Notes: generated by a model from the letters alone, not told the origin. A stretch of 64,000 bases of DNA from Magicicada septendecula (GCA_034769895.1 CM068371.1:405029969-405093968); one strand, 5' to 3'. Numbered from the stretch's first letter, positions 1 to 12,001 are shown. Made by a program: numbers and translations.

Positions 1-514
1 ATGATCTTTTCGGAGTTTGGCGGAACAGTTACGGCCACTTGGTTTATGACGTCCATCGATTTTTCTGCTGTCGTCATTGTTGATAGCATTACCTCTTCGC
101 CTACGATTCTCAAGACATTGTTTTTGAAGTCGACTATAAATCCGTATGCGTTCATAACGTCCACACCAAGAATTGCTTCATCCACAATGTCTGCAACAAG
201 TACTTGATGATTAAACTCAAGTCTACCCAGGCGTAGGTGTATCTCCACTTTTCCATACACTTTTACAGGCCGTCCAGTAGCTGTTCGCAAGCTGCAAGAG
301 CACCAGATTGGCTTGAGATATTTCACCACGTCGGGGCGCACAATAGAAACTGTTGCGCCTGTGTCAACTGTAATCGAGGTTGGCCTTTCTTGAACAAATC
401 CGGTAACTACCAAGCTCCCGGTGTTTTTCTGAAGCGTAGAAATTGCGTATTCTCTAGGGGCTTCGTTCCTCCAGTTAGTCAGCACACGCCCCGTTGCACC
501 GACTATTGCTCGTT
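1..514 (-). CDS. pol: Pol N-terminus: aspartic protease (retropepsin), partial
   Basis: This frame lies -1 to gag and is open from the gag end to the window edge, about 170 codons. It carries the retropepsin active site DTGAT (minus strand, about 365-351), followed by VSIVRPDVV, and later a flap/C-terminal block AILGVDVMNAYGF. The family cleaves Gag-Pol during particle maturation. There is no start codon of its own near the junction, which fits expression as a Gag-Pol fusion through ribosomal frameshifting. RT and integrase are outside the window. I see no stop in this partial frame, in contrast to the damaged gag. Confidence 0.85.
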
Positions 515-518
515 TCCC
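457..518 (-). promoter_or_regulatory. Candidate -1 ribosomal frameshift site: slippery heptamer plus H-type pseudoknot
   Basis: On the minus strand the gag frame reads CAG GGA AAC GAG CAA TAG. G GGA AAC (518-512) is an in-phase X XXY YYZ heptamer; GGGAAAC is a known slippery sequence. After a 6-nt spacer, UAGUCGGUGC (505-496) can pair with GUGCUGACUA (485-476): 10 pairs, three of them G-U. The 10-nt loop contains GGGGC (492-488), which is complementary to GCCCC (461-457), giving a 5-bp second stem and a classical pseudoknot with a 3-nt loop 1 and a 14-nt last loop. The -1 frame entered there is the protease frame. Pairing was read by eye; function is inferred. Confidence 0.75.
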
Positions 519-1737
519 TGCTGCTGAATTCTAACCCGACAATCTCGTTGTAGATGTCCAGGTTTCCCACATCGATAACACTTCGGTCTTCCATCCTTTC
601 TTATTTTATTCTGTGGCGCCGACCGTCGAGTCTCTGTTCCTTGTTCTTCTTCCTCATCGTCTGTGCCGTCGCGATCTTTTAGCTCGCGCACTTTATGACT
701 TGTCCAACCAGACGCTGATTTGGCGGCCTCAAATTGCAAAGCATGTACCAGGGCGTCCGCACTGTTCTGGTGTCTTGCCATTCGTAACACTTGCTGTAGT
801 TCGTTATCTCAGACACCGGCAGTAAATGTCTGCATCGCAAAACGCGTTCGAAAATCTTCTGGCGCTTCAGGATAGGCCAGTCTAATTAGTCTGTCGATAC
901 TTGCTTCAAACTCTTGAAGACTTTCCCCGGAATGCTGTCGCCTTGCTCTCAACTGGGTGCAGTACACATCTCGCAAATGTTTATCACCATACCGTAATTC
1001 CAGAGCTTTTATCAACTCGGCATAGGTGTTCTGGCTGTCAGGTGGCACTTTCTGTAGTAGTTCTGCCGCGAGTCCTTTTAATGCAAGAACAAGTGAAACA
1101 GCCTTGTCTTTTTCTGTCCAATTATTTGCGCATGCAGCAGCTTCAAATTGGCGGAGGTACGTTGCCCAGTGAGTGCTTCCGTCAAAGGTTGGAGCTTTGA
1201 CATGAACTGTCCCTACTGCAGGCAAAGTGACTTTCTCTGTTAACTTATTTTCCGTCTTGATCACTGGTACAGTCTGTTCAGAAATTTGTTTTGGTTGAAT
1301 CTTCATGCACTGTTCAACTTCAATTTTAATTTGTTCTCTTATGTTTGCCATTGAGTTTTCTACTGCAGATATTTTTGTTGACATAACATCTTCCACAGTC
1401 AAGACAGATTTTTCTACCTCAGATATTTTAGTAACTTGTTTATTAAGCTCACCTCGTAGGAGACCCAATTCTGCTGTACTGTGTTCTTGAATCTATTCTG
1501 CTCCTGTATTAATGCTTTGATATCTTCCGTTTCCTGTCGTCGCCGTTCCTCTGTCTCTTCTCTTTCCTGCCTGCGTTTTTCATCCTGTCGTTTTTCTGCT
1601 TCTTCTCTTTCTTGTCTTCGTTCTTCTTTTTGTCGTCTTTCTGTTTCTTCCGCCTCCTGTCTGCGTTTCTCGTCCTGTCGTTTTTCTGTCTGCAACAGCA
1701 GCGCCTGTAAATTTTCCATCATCTGACTGGCATCCAT
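503..1737 (-). pseudogene. gag: Gag polyprotein of the gypsy element, with one frameshift and one nonsense codon
   Basis: Gag forms the retrotransposon particle and binds its RNA. The start at 1737 (MDASQMMENLQ) follows a leader of about 70 nt after the PBS. Residues 15-80 are a highly charged Glu/Arg/Lys coiled coil (repeats of RRQEREE type). The reading frame shifts near 1450. The next block (to 809) contains a gypsy-type Gag core: FDGSTHWATYLRQFE, then a stretch ending in SLQEFEASIDRLIRLAYPE. At 809-811 a TGA interrupts an otherwise continuous frame; a CGA to TGA change would explain it. The last block has an acidic linker and one CCHC zinc knuckle, CYRCGKPGHLQRDC, before the TAG at 503-505. 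No Pol residues are in this frame. Confidence 0.85.
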
Positions 1738-1808
1738 TGTATATCGATTAATTACGAATTACACTCGTCTTGTACAAAGTATCCACTGTTTCCACTGTTA
1801 ACCGTTCT

Positions 1809-1826
1809 ATCCCACTTCTGACACCA
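1809..1826 (-). other. Primer binding site, tRNA-Leu type
   Basis: The plus strand here reads ATCCCACTTCTGACACCA, the 3' end expected of a eukaryotic tRNA-Leu with its CCA. On the element's own strand this is an 18-nt primer binding site starting one base after the LTR. The tRNA identity rests on recalled tRNA-Leu 3' ends, not on a search. Confidence 0.8.
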
Positions 1827-1827
1827 C

Positions 1828-2410
1828 TGTTACGACGGTCTATACGATCGTCGTAGGTACAGTGGAAACAAAATAAGTACAAGACACCAATTAAGTCACT
1901 AATCACACCTTTAATTGTTATAGTAAAACAGTTCGTAATTAACAACACAGTGTCTACAACAAATCATATGAAAATTGTTCATACGCAATAAAATGTCCAA
2001 TAATATTAAAACTCAACTGTATTACAATTATACCGTCCGAATATAAAACGCAACACTTCACTAATAACTACTTGAACGTACACCGTAATAACTCGAACCG
2101 CTCTGTAAATATATCGCACTAATACTCTCGAACCGCACAGTCAAAAATCTCGCATTGAACTGAAAAACTAAGGCCGCGACGCGATGTATTTATAGTTACG
2201 CTCACACACCAGAAGCTTCCAAACTGCGTCTTATCTCTCGCGAACTACGTAATTGTACGGCCTTGACACAGTCCGAGCGCCCGAGCGAAGGCCGGCACAG
2301 TCGAGAAAATTCTCGCAAAATGCATCTAGTAGCACGTACACCACACGCTTACGTCGAGTTCTTTCTGGCACATTCGATAAACGCGTAGATTGTTCTGTGC
2401 TGTCGTAGCA
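1828..2410 (-). repeat. 5' LTR of the gypsy element (583 bp)
   Basis: Plus-strand ends are TGTTACGAC and GTCGTAGCA, a 9-bp inverted terminal repeat with one mismatch and the usual TG...CA. The left end abuts the PBS. A TATAAATA box on the minus strand at 2187-2194 is a likely LTR promoter, and it is conserved in the solo LTR at 42.4 kb (42686-42693). The first 100 bp resemble the LTRs at 25.9 and 42.4 kb. Confidence 0.85.
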
Positions 2411-3341
2411 ATATATTAAACTTTAAATTATCAAAAGTTCTTTACTGTTCTTTTGTTACTGGTCTTGTTGTTTTACAATGAATTTGTGTTACAAATATTA
2501 TGTTTTGATATCACCTGAATATAACAATGCGTATGCTGTGGGGTCCATGATGGTGATCTTCAGTCCTCTTCTAGGGTGTGATCCACGGTTGCTCTTGAAG
2601 TTAAATGAGGTTGATTGTTTCTGGTAGTCTCTTCCTAGACGATTAGATTTTGGTTCTAGAAGTTCATCCGGTTGCTGTTTGTGTTATCTTCTTACGGAGT
2701 CGGTAGTTTACATTTTACTTTTAGTTACAGTTTTTATTTTACCAGCACTAAAATCTGGTAATTAACATTTCTCACCAATTACAGCTTGCTAAGAGATGTG
2801 TCGGCTAAGTTTCCTTTTTTATTCTATACATGTTTCCTCACGCACTACATTATAATTTTGTTTTATTATTATTATACTACATAGGTCAATTCGAACTCAT
2901 TACAAACGTGATTAAATATTGTTTAACGGTATACACCTACGTGTATGTTTGCAACACAGCAGCTACATCCTTACATCTCGGTGTCTATCGGGCGAATGCA
3001 TGCAATGTTTAGCGGCAAGGGTTCAGTAGCTGGCGCGGTTTTACGCACTGAGAAAATAGTTCGTTCTTTTAAGTTATATTAATTATTTACTAATTAAGTC
3101 ATAATACATTATTTTACCTTTTGGTTACGAATTATGAATTTCTTTATTTATTTTGTACATATTTTATTTAATTAAAGTAATTATATTTATTAGCTAAATA
3201 ACACCGTTCTTAACGTGTTGGTACGGAACAATCTGCACGTTGTTGCATGAATCTAGGCATAGGTAAGGGGTGGATAATACTCTTACTTTTATTGAAAGCA
3301 ATTTTTTATTTGTGCGATTTAAATATTTTTTTAAAATCGTC
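2411..3341. other. No gene recognised
   Basis: AT-rich sequence between the gypsy LTR and the mariner remnant. Only short chance ORFs are present and I see no splice-flanked coding block. Confidence 0.5.
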
Positions 3342-3657
3342 ACAATTTGAAGTACGAATTATTAGAACATCCACCGTAGTCACCAGATCTAGCACCCTCC
3401 GATTTCTGTCTATTGCCAAACCTTAAAAAATTTGTGGCTGGAAAGCGGTTTTCATCAAATGAAGGGGTAACAGCAGCTGTAGAGGGGTATTTTACGGATC
3501 TTCCAGAGAATCTGATTTCAAGGGATCGAATATTAGAGAAGTATTGGACCAAGTATATTGAAGTTGGCGGAGATTATATAGAAAAATAAAATCATTTTTG
3601 TAACAATTAACTTGTTTTTTCATTTCCATTCCGTGAACTTTTCAACTATCCCTCGTA
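3342..3657 (+). pseudogene. Mariner transposase C-terminus with 3' inverted repeat, 5'-truncated
   Basis: Translation gives the mariner catalytic motif HPP(stop)SPDLAPSDFCLLPNLKK, with a TAG replacing the expected Tyr, then an open C-terminal tail ending VGGDYIEK and a stop. The 3' terminus ends ...TATCCCTCG followed by TA (3656-3657), the same TIR type as the complete mariner at 52.3 kb. Everything before the last catalytic Asp region is missing. Confidence 0.85.
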
Positions 3658-3967
3658 TCTAAGCCATTAACACGGCGCCCGACACTTCGTTTCTCTGAAT
3701 GTTGCTCACAACTTAACATGTGGCTGTAAACCAATGCCCCAATTATGAATTAAAATAAACTTTTAAAAAAAGTTAGCGAAAATGGGAGATTATTTCGAAA
3801 CACTTCCATCAGTTTTTTTCACGTACAGTTCATTCGAAGAAGTAAATACGGTTCTTCCATTCAGCATAAGTCAGTGTCACGGAGCGACTCACTCATAACA
3901 TGCAGCTGGTAATTACAATAATCTGGACCGATTCATATTCCACTTGTGAAGTCTTTGCAACTAAAAT
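3658..3967. other. No gene recognised
   Basis: Between the mariner end and the LINE tail. Nothing supportable. Confidence 0.5.
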
Positions 3968-3989
3968 TGTCTTCTTCTTCTTCTTCTTC

Positions 3990-5352
3990 TTCCCCAACAA
4001 GGATTACGCCTTGGTGACCTGTTCCGGCTTCATAGGATTTATTCCCATCTTTTCTTTGGTCTCCCTACGCTTCTTCTTCCAGCTGGTTTGTATCTACTTC
4101 TCGCTTCTGGTAGTATTCGATCATCCATACGCTCCAGATGGTCCTTCCAATTTCTTCTATGCAACTATTTTCTATCTTCTATGCATCATTTAAGTTGTGT
4201 ATTTCCAACTCTTCTCTAATCTCTTTATTTCTGAATCGATCTTGTTTAGAACAACCTTTGACCGGTCTTAGACATTTCATCTCTGCTGCTTGTATCTCTC
4301 TTCTCATTATCCATGACTCACTTCCATAAAGAAGCATAGGGACAGCCATTACCTTGCAAAACTTGAGTTGAGTATCTTTCCGCGACTTGTTTTTTAGTGT
4401 CCTTCTTATGGTGCCCCACATCATTTGAGACTTATGTAGTTTATTGTCTATGTCTCTATTGTTCTTATATATGATATATCATACCCTAGGTAGCTAAGTG
4501 AGAGACTTGTTCAATTAGTTGGTTGTTAATCATTATTTTAGCTCTTACAAGATCGCTTCCCAGGAAAGCCATAACCTTCGTTTTGATTGTGGAAATTCTT
4601 AAGTTTTACTGAATCAAACACCATTGTAAGTTATGTAGCGCTCTTTGCAAACCATTTTTGGTGGTATCTACAAGCAGCAGGTCATCAGCAAACAGCAACG
4701 TGTTAACAAATTCGCTTTGTTCTAGAGAAATACCTGTTGATGGGTAAATACTCTGCCACCTACGCGTGGCATCGTCCAAATATATATTAAACAGCGTTGG
4801 AGAGAAACTACAGCCCTGTCTTACACCTTGATTTACACTTAGTACCTTTGCTCTCTTCCTCTTTGCAGAAGTATCTTTATGTCCAAATCGAGACTCTTTA
4901 GTGCTGAACTAAGGTGCTTAAGGTACCCATTCCTTTGTAAAATTTCCCATAACATCTTCCTGTCTACCTTTTCGAAAGCCTTTTCAAAATCCACAAACTC
5001 AATATATGTCGCTTGGTTAAATTCTCTCCGCTTCTCCAGTATTCTATTATTATGTGAATATTATCTGAGCAGTATCTTCCTTTCCGAAAACCACTTTGAA
5101 TTTCAGCTTATTTGGCCTCTGCTACGGGTTGCAATCGAGTGTTAAGTATCCTAACCTCTATACTTATTTGTGCTGGATCTATCTCCCTTCTTGAAAATTG
5201 ACACTACATTTGCCATTCTCCACTGGTGAGGTATCCTACTTCCAAGCCAAAACCTGTTTATCAAATATAGAAATCTATATTTCAGTAACATTCCCCCATA
5301 TTTCAGTAATTCCGCAGCTATTTCTTCTGAACCAGATACTTTTCTATTTTTG
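3990..5352 (-). pseudogene. LINE family A: reverse transcriptase and C-terminal region
   Basis: From the insertion boundary: SGSEEIAAELLKYGG and MANVVSIFKKG (RT start), GVRQGCSFSPTLFNIYLDD (at about 4840-4785) and LLFADDLLLVDTT (at about 4700-4661; FADD is the catalytic box). After that VMAVPMLLYGSESW and AAEMKCLRPVKGC mark the conserved post-RT region. The 3' end carries the CCGGAACAGGTCACCAAGG-like block found in the other family A copies, followed by GAA repeats. Frameshifts and stops occur between blocks. Confidence 0.85.
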
Positions 5353-6116
5353 ACGGAAAACGTCTTACACCGCGGGGCCGGTGTGGTGGGAACCTATGCG
5401 GAAGTCGATGTTACGATTTTGTGTGTACCACCAGACAAACTTTAATATCTTTAAAACTATAAGGCATCTTTAAATAAGCAATACACGACTCAAAAGAGCA
5501 AGGATGAAAGAATGGCATGCGATTTTAACCGTGAGCACGTGACGTCATACGCCATCACAAGATGGCCGCCAAGTTGGAGTGGAGAATCATCACAGGTTTG
5601 CTGAGTGGAAAAATTAGTATAGCTCGGGAACGCGTAAGCGTAGGATGCCATTTGAAGTGCCGGTTTATAAAGCGCCACGTGTACTATAAAATAAAACACT
5701 AATAGTGATTATAGTGAAAGAACTTAAAATAAATAGTACAGTGACAAAGTGATGAACTTGGACAAATTGTCCTTAAAATTTCAAAAATGTTAAAATATCT
5801 TCACAACAAGAAGGTAAATGCCTATCGTAAACGCTTACAAAGTAAAAGAAGAATGAATATGGAATGTGGAAGATGAGGCAGCGTCGAAAAGTCGAGGCGA
5901 GCACCAGCTGCGCAGATACCTCAACGCCTAACGCCAGTTCACAAACAACGAATGTAGGCAGTGAGATAGAACTGATGGAATGCTTACGAAATACTAACAG
6001 ACGATACGTTTGAAAATTGAGATTTAGCGTTTATAACCCATTGGCGCCTGGCGACAGAGCACTTTGAAAAGTCAAAGTGACCCCTACCCCGACACTCAGC
6101 GATAGTGACTCCGACA
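5353..6116. other. About 760 bp of foreign sequence inside the LINE RT
   Basis: The LINE reading jumps from LCKTKRGR (ending 6117) to SGSEEIAAELL (starting 5352), so this segment is absent from the parental element. It has no clear coding potential. It includes a GC-rich start, a CAAGATGGCCGCC (YY1-like) motif near 5560 and an A-rich middle. I could not find convincing terminal inverted repeats or target duplications, so its class is unknown. Confidence 0.6.
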
Positions 6117-7687
6117 CTACCTACCCCTTTTTGTTTTACATAACGATTCTTCCAGCTCTTCTACAGATACAGAATCTAAACCTGTTGTTTCCGTCGCCTC
6201 TTCTTCTTGTGTCGTCTGAATATCATTGCACCAAACATTTGTATAATGTTTCACCCAATCCTGAATTTCTATTATGTCCAACTTAACAGTGCCTCTCTCT
6301 GCTTTATTCAGGCTTCTCAACAGTTTATAAGAGAATTCCATACACCCATGCACATCATTTTCTATCTGAGAAATAAACCTGTTCCAGCTTTCCCTGTGTG
6401 CAGTCCTTATTAAAAATTTGGCTCTGTTCCTTTGTTTCCTATAGTGTTCTCTTGATTCTTCCGTGACCCTCTGTATAAAATTCAAATAGGCTTTTTATTT
6501 TTCTCTTCACACAGCTCTTATTTCTTCATTCCATATTCGTAGGCCCATTCTTCTTTTTGTTTAATCTTGTTTTCTCTGGGACTTCTGTAGCTGTTGTGAC
6601 AATATATTGTTTGATGTCCCATTCTGTGTACATACTTTCTGCTGTTGGTGTTCCTTGAAAATACTTAGTCAATCTCCTTTGATAAAGATCTTTTATACTA
6701 TAATCCTGCAATAATCCTATTTTAAACTTTTCATTGTCTTTTCAGTCTTTCTCCTTTATGGTGCTTCTCTTGCACCTTGCCCAAAGAAACAATTTACTAA
6801 CAACCAAGAAATGATCTGTAGATACGTCACTTCCTCTGTAAACTCGTGTGTCTTGTACCATTCCCTTGGTTCTTTCATTCACTATTACATATATCAAACC
6901 CCTTGCACTCCAACTATAATTATGTATTTTTTCGAAAGAATGTGTTTGTAATCTTCAATTTATTAAAGCTACAGAATTCTAAGCCTAACTCCATTGTTAC
7001 TGAGGTGTGCTTCCCCAAATTTTCCTACCACATTTTCTATTTCCACATTGCTTACTCTTGCATTTAAGTCCCCTGCCAGAATTAAATAGTCTGTTTTATT
7101 CATCTGGTCCATTTCCATTTGCAGTATATCATAAAACTCCTCCGTATCTTCGTCTCCTCCTTCCTCTGGTGAATACAACCCAATCAACGTGAGATATCCT
7201 CTTTTGTTCTTGAATCGTGCACTGACTATCCTCTCGTTTAGATATCTGTAGGATGTAAGGGCCATTTTCCATTTCTCATCCATTAATATTCCAACCCCTG
7301 CACATGCCCTTTTCCGCTGTTCTACCCCACTGTGTATGAGTATGTAACTTACTCATTCCACATTTTCGTACCTTTCAATTTTTTCTTGGTTTCACTAATA
7401 ACTGCTAAATTTATGCTTTTATTGTTCAGTTCCCACTCTAACTCTAGCTGCTTCATGTCAAGACCTCTTACGTTCCATGCTACAACCTTCAGAGTACTCA
7501 TTATACCAAATCGTTTTCCTTTTTTCTTGCCTTGTCTGTTACTATCAAAACCGTTCGGCTTTTTCCCATGGAACTTAGGAGTACTGTAATTTTTACATAG
7601 ATGGGATGCCAACCCATCGTATAACCGATGGAGGACCGGGCTTTTCACTTCAGGGTCTCCTTCCCTTAGACAGGTTGCCTTCACCAT
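6117..7687 (-). pseudogene. LINE family A: endonuclease domain and linker
   Basis: The N-terminal block reads LKVVAWNVRGLDMKQ...LAVISETKKKLKGT, the first conserved blocks of the AP-like endonuclease that nicks the target DNA. Further on, LTLIGLYSPEEGGDED and ILAGDLNARV are the central catalytic blocks. The linker includes NGPTNMEERN-type basic sequence and EIQDWVKHYTNVW, then EELEESLCKTKRGR, where the foreign insertion begins. The pieces lie in at least four frames, so the gene is dead. An in-frame extension of about 60 residues precedes the first endonuclease block. Confidence 0.8.
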
Positions 7688-7975
7688 GGCTTATGAGGCC
7701 TGTCTACCCACGCGCAGGAAGCATTCTAACTCAGCTTTGTATGTGCCACCGTATTCCGCTGCCACATTAGGTGTCTATCCTGCTGCCAACGGACACCATC
7801 CTGGTACATGCAAATCTGCCAGGACCCCCATCTCTCGTTTGCTCGTCGACCCATCCGCCAAAGGGACTGGTTACCACAATATTGGAACGGGTTACTCGAC
7901 TTGACAGGGTCCTCCAACGAGTAGGTGGAAGTGGAGTTGAGATGCAGAGGTTAAGAGACCTTCATGAAAACTCGT

Positions 7976-10806
7976 GATTAATTTTTGTTCTCACTCAGAC
8001 TATCATCTAAATTTAATAATACAGACGTCGTGCCATATTATAAACCTAATCTAATAAATGTGCACGTCATATATTTTTTAACTCCGTCTAACATAAACTA
8101 TATCATTTGAGTTTATATTTCCGTATTAGAAATAAAGCTTGTAATATACTCTGTTTTAATTTCAATTAACCGGTTGCGTTCTGTATCCGATCCAACAACA
8201 GCCTCACGTACTTTGTATAATCGAGTTATTACTGTACACATCACTACCATTACAAGTGTACAAATAAATGGACAGACGTGCAAAGCTTCCGTATTCTACG
8301 AATGTGCGAAGGAGAAACTAGACAGTAAACGATGTACGACTCAACAACGTCGGGGAGTACGAGAGTACATTCGACTGATGCCATCTTGACAGACTGTCAA
8401 CTTGTTACAAAGCGTTCTCTTTTAGAAACAGAACTGGAAAAACGAAATACCAATGGGTAGACTATATGAAAAATTTTAACAGCCAAAAAATGTAAAAATA
8501 TTTTACTATTACGAATGAAATTAAAACTTTTTACGATTATAATTACTTCAGAAACTAACTAATTTATATTAAAAAAAAGCCTCAGCAAAGGAACGAAGAA
8601 GCCATAAAAGCGACGGCACCAGACGAAATTAAAAACATCAACATCGTACACTGAATAGCGATATCGATCAGTCACACACACACCAACATACACAAAATAT
8701 CAGTGCGGTCCATTAAAGGTTACATCATTGGGTTTAAAGTATTAAGTACAGATTTTAAGAGCTCCAACGGAAGGAGTAAGCAGTAACAGTTTTCATAGTC
8801 CGCTATAAAAAACCCGACTGTTTTTATCGCAAAGTAACTTTTACAACGCACTTTGCTATTCCTATAAATTTAAAGCTTTGATCGTTACGGCGTATGTGTA
8901 TGATTTTAGAGCTCCAAAACGAGAACTCACAATACACTTACACATGTAATTATTCTCTGCGTTTAAGACGACAAGGTAATATTTTCAATATTTTCAAGTG
9001 TGTAATGTTCAGTTTAAACGAACTAAATTCTTAGCCGGCGATTAGCTGAAATCATTACAGGAGCTTGAGTTTTAGAACTGGAAATTCATTCTCATGTACG
9101 GCCCAACAAAGTCGATCAATTCTTGTCTTCCAACGAACTGAAAGTGCCACTTTACTTAGTGATATTTTCTTAGCGTCTTTCGAAAACCTTCAAGAATTTT
9201 AAAAACTTTTAGTAGACCTTCTTGACGTCTTGAAAATAACATATCATCTGTTCTTAGTCGCAATACTTGAAGCTTTGCGTTTAATATAGGGAGACAATTT
9301 GGTCACCTGTTTGCCTCTCTATAAACAGGATCGTGAGTAATGCAAGTTGTCATGCAAACTGTGTTCCTCGTATCGTTAGGCATAACCATTCGACACAACC
9401 ATCTTCTGGTCCACGTCTGCATCTTTCCGTCTATTATTTGGTGCTTCCTCTATTAGTTTTTCACCACATCTTTCCTTCTCGAGGTGTGGCCACAGTAGGT
9501 TACGATATTAGCCTTATTATAGATGAGAACAGTTGACGCATGTTCAGTTCCTCTAAAACGGAAACTTCTGTTCGGCCCAACGTCGAAAGTAGTTTACATC
9601 AGCGACAACACCAATTTTTTTGCAATCACTTGCTAGTGGTATCCAAACTTTTCCTTTTCATTACTGTGACGCTATTTTCCCGCCAGGTTCTCATCAAGAA
9701 CGTCATAGCTGTCTTTCCATACTAACATTCCTCCTTAATCTCTTCCCAGCGACCTCTCTTATTTGAACCACGAGAAAACAAATTCACACAATTGTTCACG
9801 ATGCCATATCCTGTTGGTACGTGTTTTGAACGGTTGTCGTTCTGACGGTCGACGATCGTGATTTTGAATTTGTCACGATAACATAAAATAGTCATCACTT
9901 CGCAAATGCATTGTAAACTGTAGACACAGTTTAATTGTACGTATTAAATGTAAACTGTTATTTAATTGTACGTATACAAAATGTCCGTATAATGTGGGTG
10001 AACAAAACAACAATGTTTAATACTTACAATAATGGCGTGTTCTTTGTACCGCCGGAGTGTCGTTGAATAGGCAGGCAAGATGGCCGCGGTAATGTGGCCA
10101 GCACTACTCACCAACCCACGAAGTTCACGAGTATTTGTTTTACAGGTTCATTGGACCGTTAAAAAATTTCCGTTGAAGTGTTATGCCCCTCATGTGTTTT
10201 TTACATTTGTACACCAAAATTCACCCCGATACATTACCGACATGCCATCATAGCGTACATCCTCTTTTCTTCTATTGTTTGATAATATGTTTTCATGTTT
10301 TTTTTTCACGCGAGAGACATATACAGACACACGTATATAGCTAAGAGTATAAACAAAAATGATGAATGATATATGCTGTTGACTTTTCGCACCTCCGACA
10401 ATTGGTTTGTTTTGGAAACTGTATAGTTTATAGGGAACGTATGAGACAGGTAAGTTTCAGACAACATACTAATAAAGCGTTGTAGGCTACAGCTGAAGTT
10501 ATAAGTGCCGTTTGACCTGAATCTAGTATTACACTACGCCAGTAATAATTAGGCATTTATTTAGTTGCATTTAGCAAGTTCTGACAATTAATTATCTCAT
10601 AAACTAAATAAGACTGTAAACACACAACCGAGAAAAAATCCTACTCGAACGTATTTCCAAGCCATGACAATTTTTCGAGGTTTTTGAAAGATCCACATTG
10701 CTGAAACTTGCTTTACGAAATCAAATTTGTCCTTACAGGTGGAAATGATGGTGTGAAAAAATCTGTGAGTGCAAAGAATAAACTGAGTTTGAATAATAAT
10801 GATGCA

Positions 10807-10808
<2 letters not shown>
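7976..10808. other. No gene recognised
   Basis: Only short ORFs. A second AAGATGGCCGC motif is at about 10078. No repeat or exon that I can support. Confidence 0.45.

Positions 10809-10838
<30 letters not shown>
10809..10838. repeat. (TA)n microsatellite
   Basis: About 15 uninterrupted TA units. Confidence 0.95.
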
Positions 10839-10845
<7 letters not shown>

Positions 10846-11998
10846 TACCAACTGATATGCTATAGGCCTACCAACATACGTACGAAAATAAAATAGTCTG
10901 AACTATTTCTACTTCAACATAATGATTTTCCGTGTTTTTTTTTTGTTTCATAAAAGTAGTCATTAAAAGGTGTAGGTTTTCTTTCATTACTATTTTTTAC
11001 TTTATTTCTTCCCACTACGTTTTCCATTTACCAATGGCTGCTAAGTGAATCATACTACTTGTGTACTTTATGGTGGCCGGCAACCTTGGTGAAAGCAGGG
11101 TGCGCAGAACCCTGTTTTTTGTCAGTGTAAAGGCACATCTCCCTGAGTGCGTAAGTGTTGATGCGTTTTCAAAAACATTTACCGTATAGGCCTGTATTTC
11201 ACTTAATTATTATTTTCTACACAAAAAACATATCCTACGCTACGAAAACTTCAACTTGTTAAGTCTAGTATAAACGTTCAAGATATCATGTTTAAGAGAA
11301 GTTATTATAAACTTAGGGTTTAAATGGAATAAGATTAGAAATAAAGAAGTGTACAGTATTAAATGAACGTCAAGAGATAAGGGCAAAAAGAATTTAATAT
11401 CTCAGGAAAATGAAACAATTCAGGACAGGAAAGCGACCAATACTAGTAATTATTTATTATTTACATTATGTAACAAATAACAACGTTCTGGTATTACAAA
11501 TACATATTTGATAAAATTTCAAGTAATTCCGATTAAAATTATGAATAGTAGTTATTTGAATGAAATCCGGAAATGTATACAGCCCTTGGCTGAAAGCTGA
11601 ACAGCAATTGCATATCCGCGGTACAGTTGCTCAAGGTCTTTGCTGGAAAAAGTTGTTTGGAAAAAGTGGAAAAAATTTTACAAAAAGTGGTGTCTAAATT
11701 ATTTTTACATACTTTATGTAAATTGAGGAAATGAAGCGTGGGAAAGATTCAGTTTTCGGAACGTAAATTGTAAGCTGAATTTATTGACGCTCGTACATAA
11801 CATTTCATGTAAATAAATGAAAATGGCTTCTGACAGAATCTGATTTCCAATCACTTGGTTCATTTATCGATTAGTTCAGTTTTTCTCTCTGAAATAATGT
11901 ATGAGTGTACTATGGGAAAACTGAATTAAAAATTAAAATCCACCCGTTCGTTCTACACATTATCTCTACAAACAGTCGCCTGTTCTGTGTTTTAAAAT

Positions 11999-12001
<3 letters not shown>
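10839..12001. other. No gene recognised apart from dispersed repeat 1
   Basis: AT-rich sequence; no ORF or splice-flanked block that I can support. Confidence 0.4.
11070..11200 (+). repeat. Dispersed repeat 1, copy A
   Basis: The stretch with ATGGTGGCCGGCAACC, a run of bases, CCTGTTTTTTGTCA and GTGTTGATGCGTTT recurs inverted at 30510-30640. I see no internal polymerase III boxes. Confidence 0.7.

Larger units (their letters stand above)
1..2410 (-). mobile_element. Ty3/gypsy-type LTR retrotransposon, 5' part, running off the left edge
   Basis: Reading on the minus strand there is an LTR, a primer binding site, a gag ORF with a coiled-coil start and a CCHC zinc knuckle, then a protease with DTGAT in the -1 frame. 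This order is that of Ty3/gypsy elements. Reverse transcriptase, integrase and the 3' LTR would lie left of the window. The gag copy is broken by one frameshift and one stop, so this copy is not autonomous, but the regulatory signals are well preserved. Clade within Ty3/gypsy is not resolved without the RT. Confidence 0.9.
3968..7975 (-). mobile_element. Non-LTR retrotransposon (LINE family A, RTE-like), nearly full length, interrupted
   Basis: On the minus strand: a probable 5' leader (7975-7690), AP endonuclease (about 7500-6970), linker (6711-6117), reverse transcriptase (5352-about 4600), the post-RT region (4424-4179) and a 3' end with a (GAA)n tail at 3968-3990. The coding line is broken by several frameshifts and stops, and by foreign DNA at 5353-6116. 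The short microsatellite tail suits RTE/CR1-type elements; the clade is not proven. Three more 3' ends of this family are in the window (18.2, 25.2 and 59.6 kb). Confidence 0.85.
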
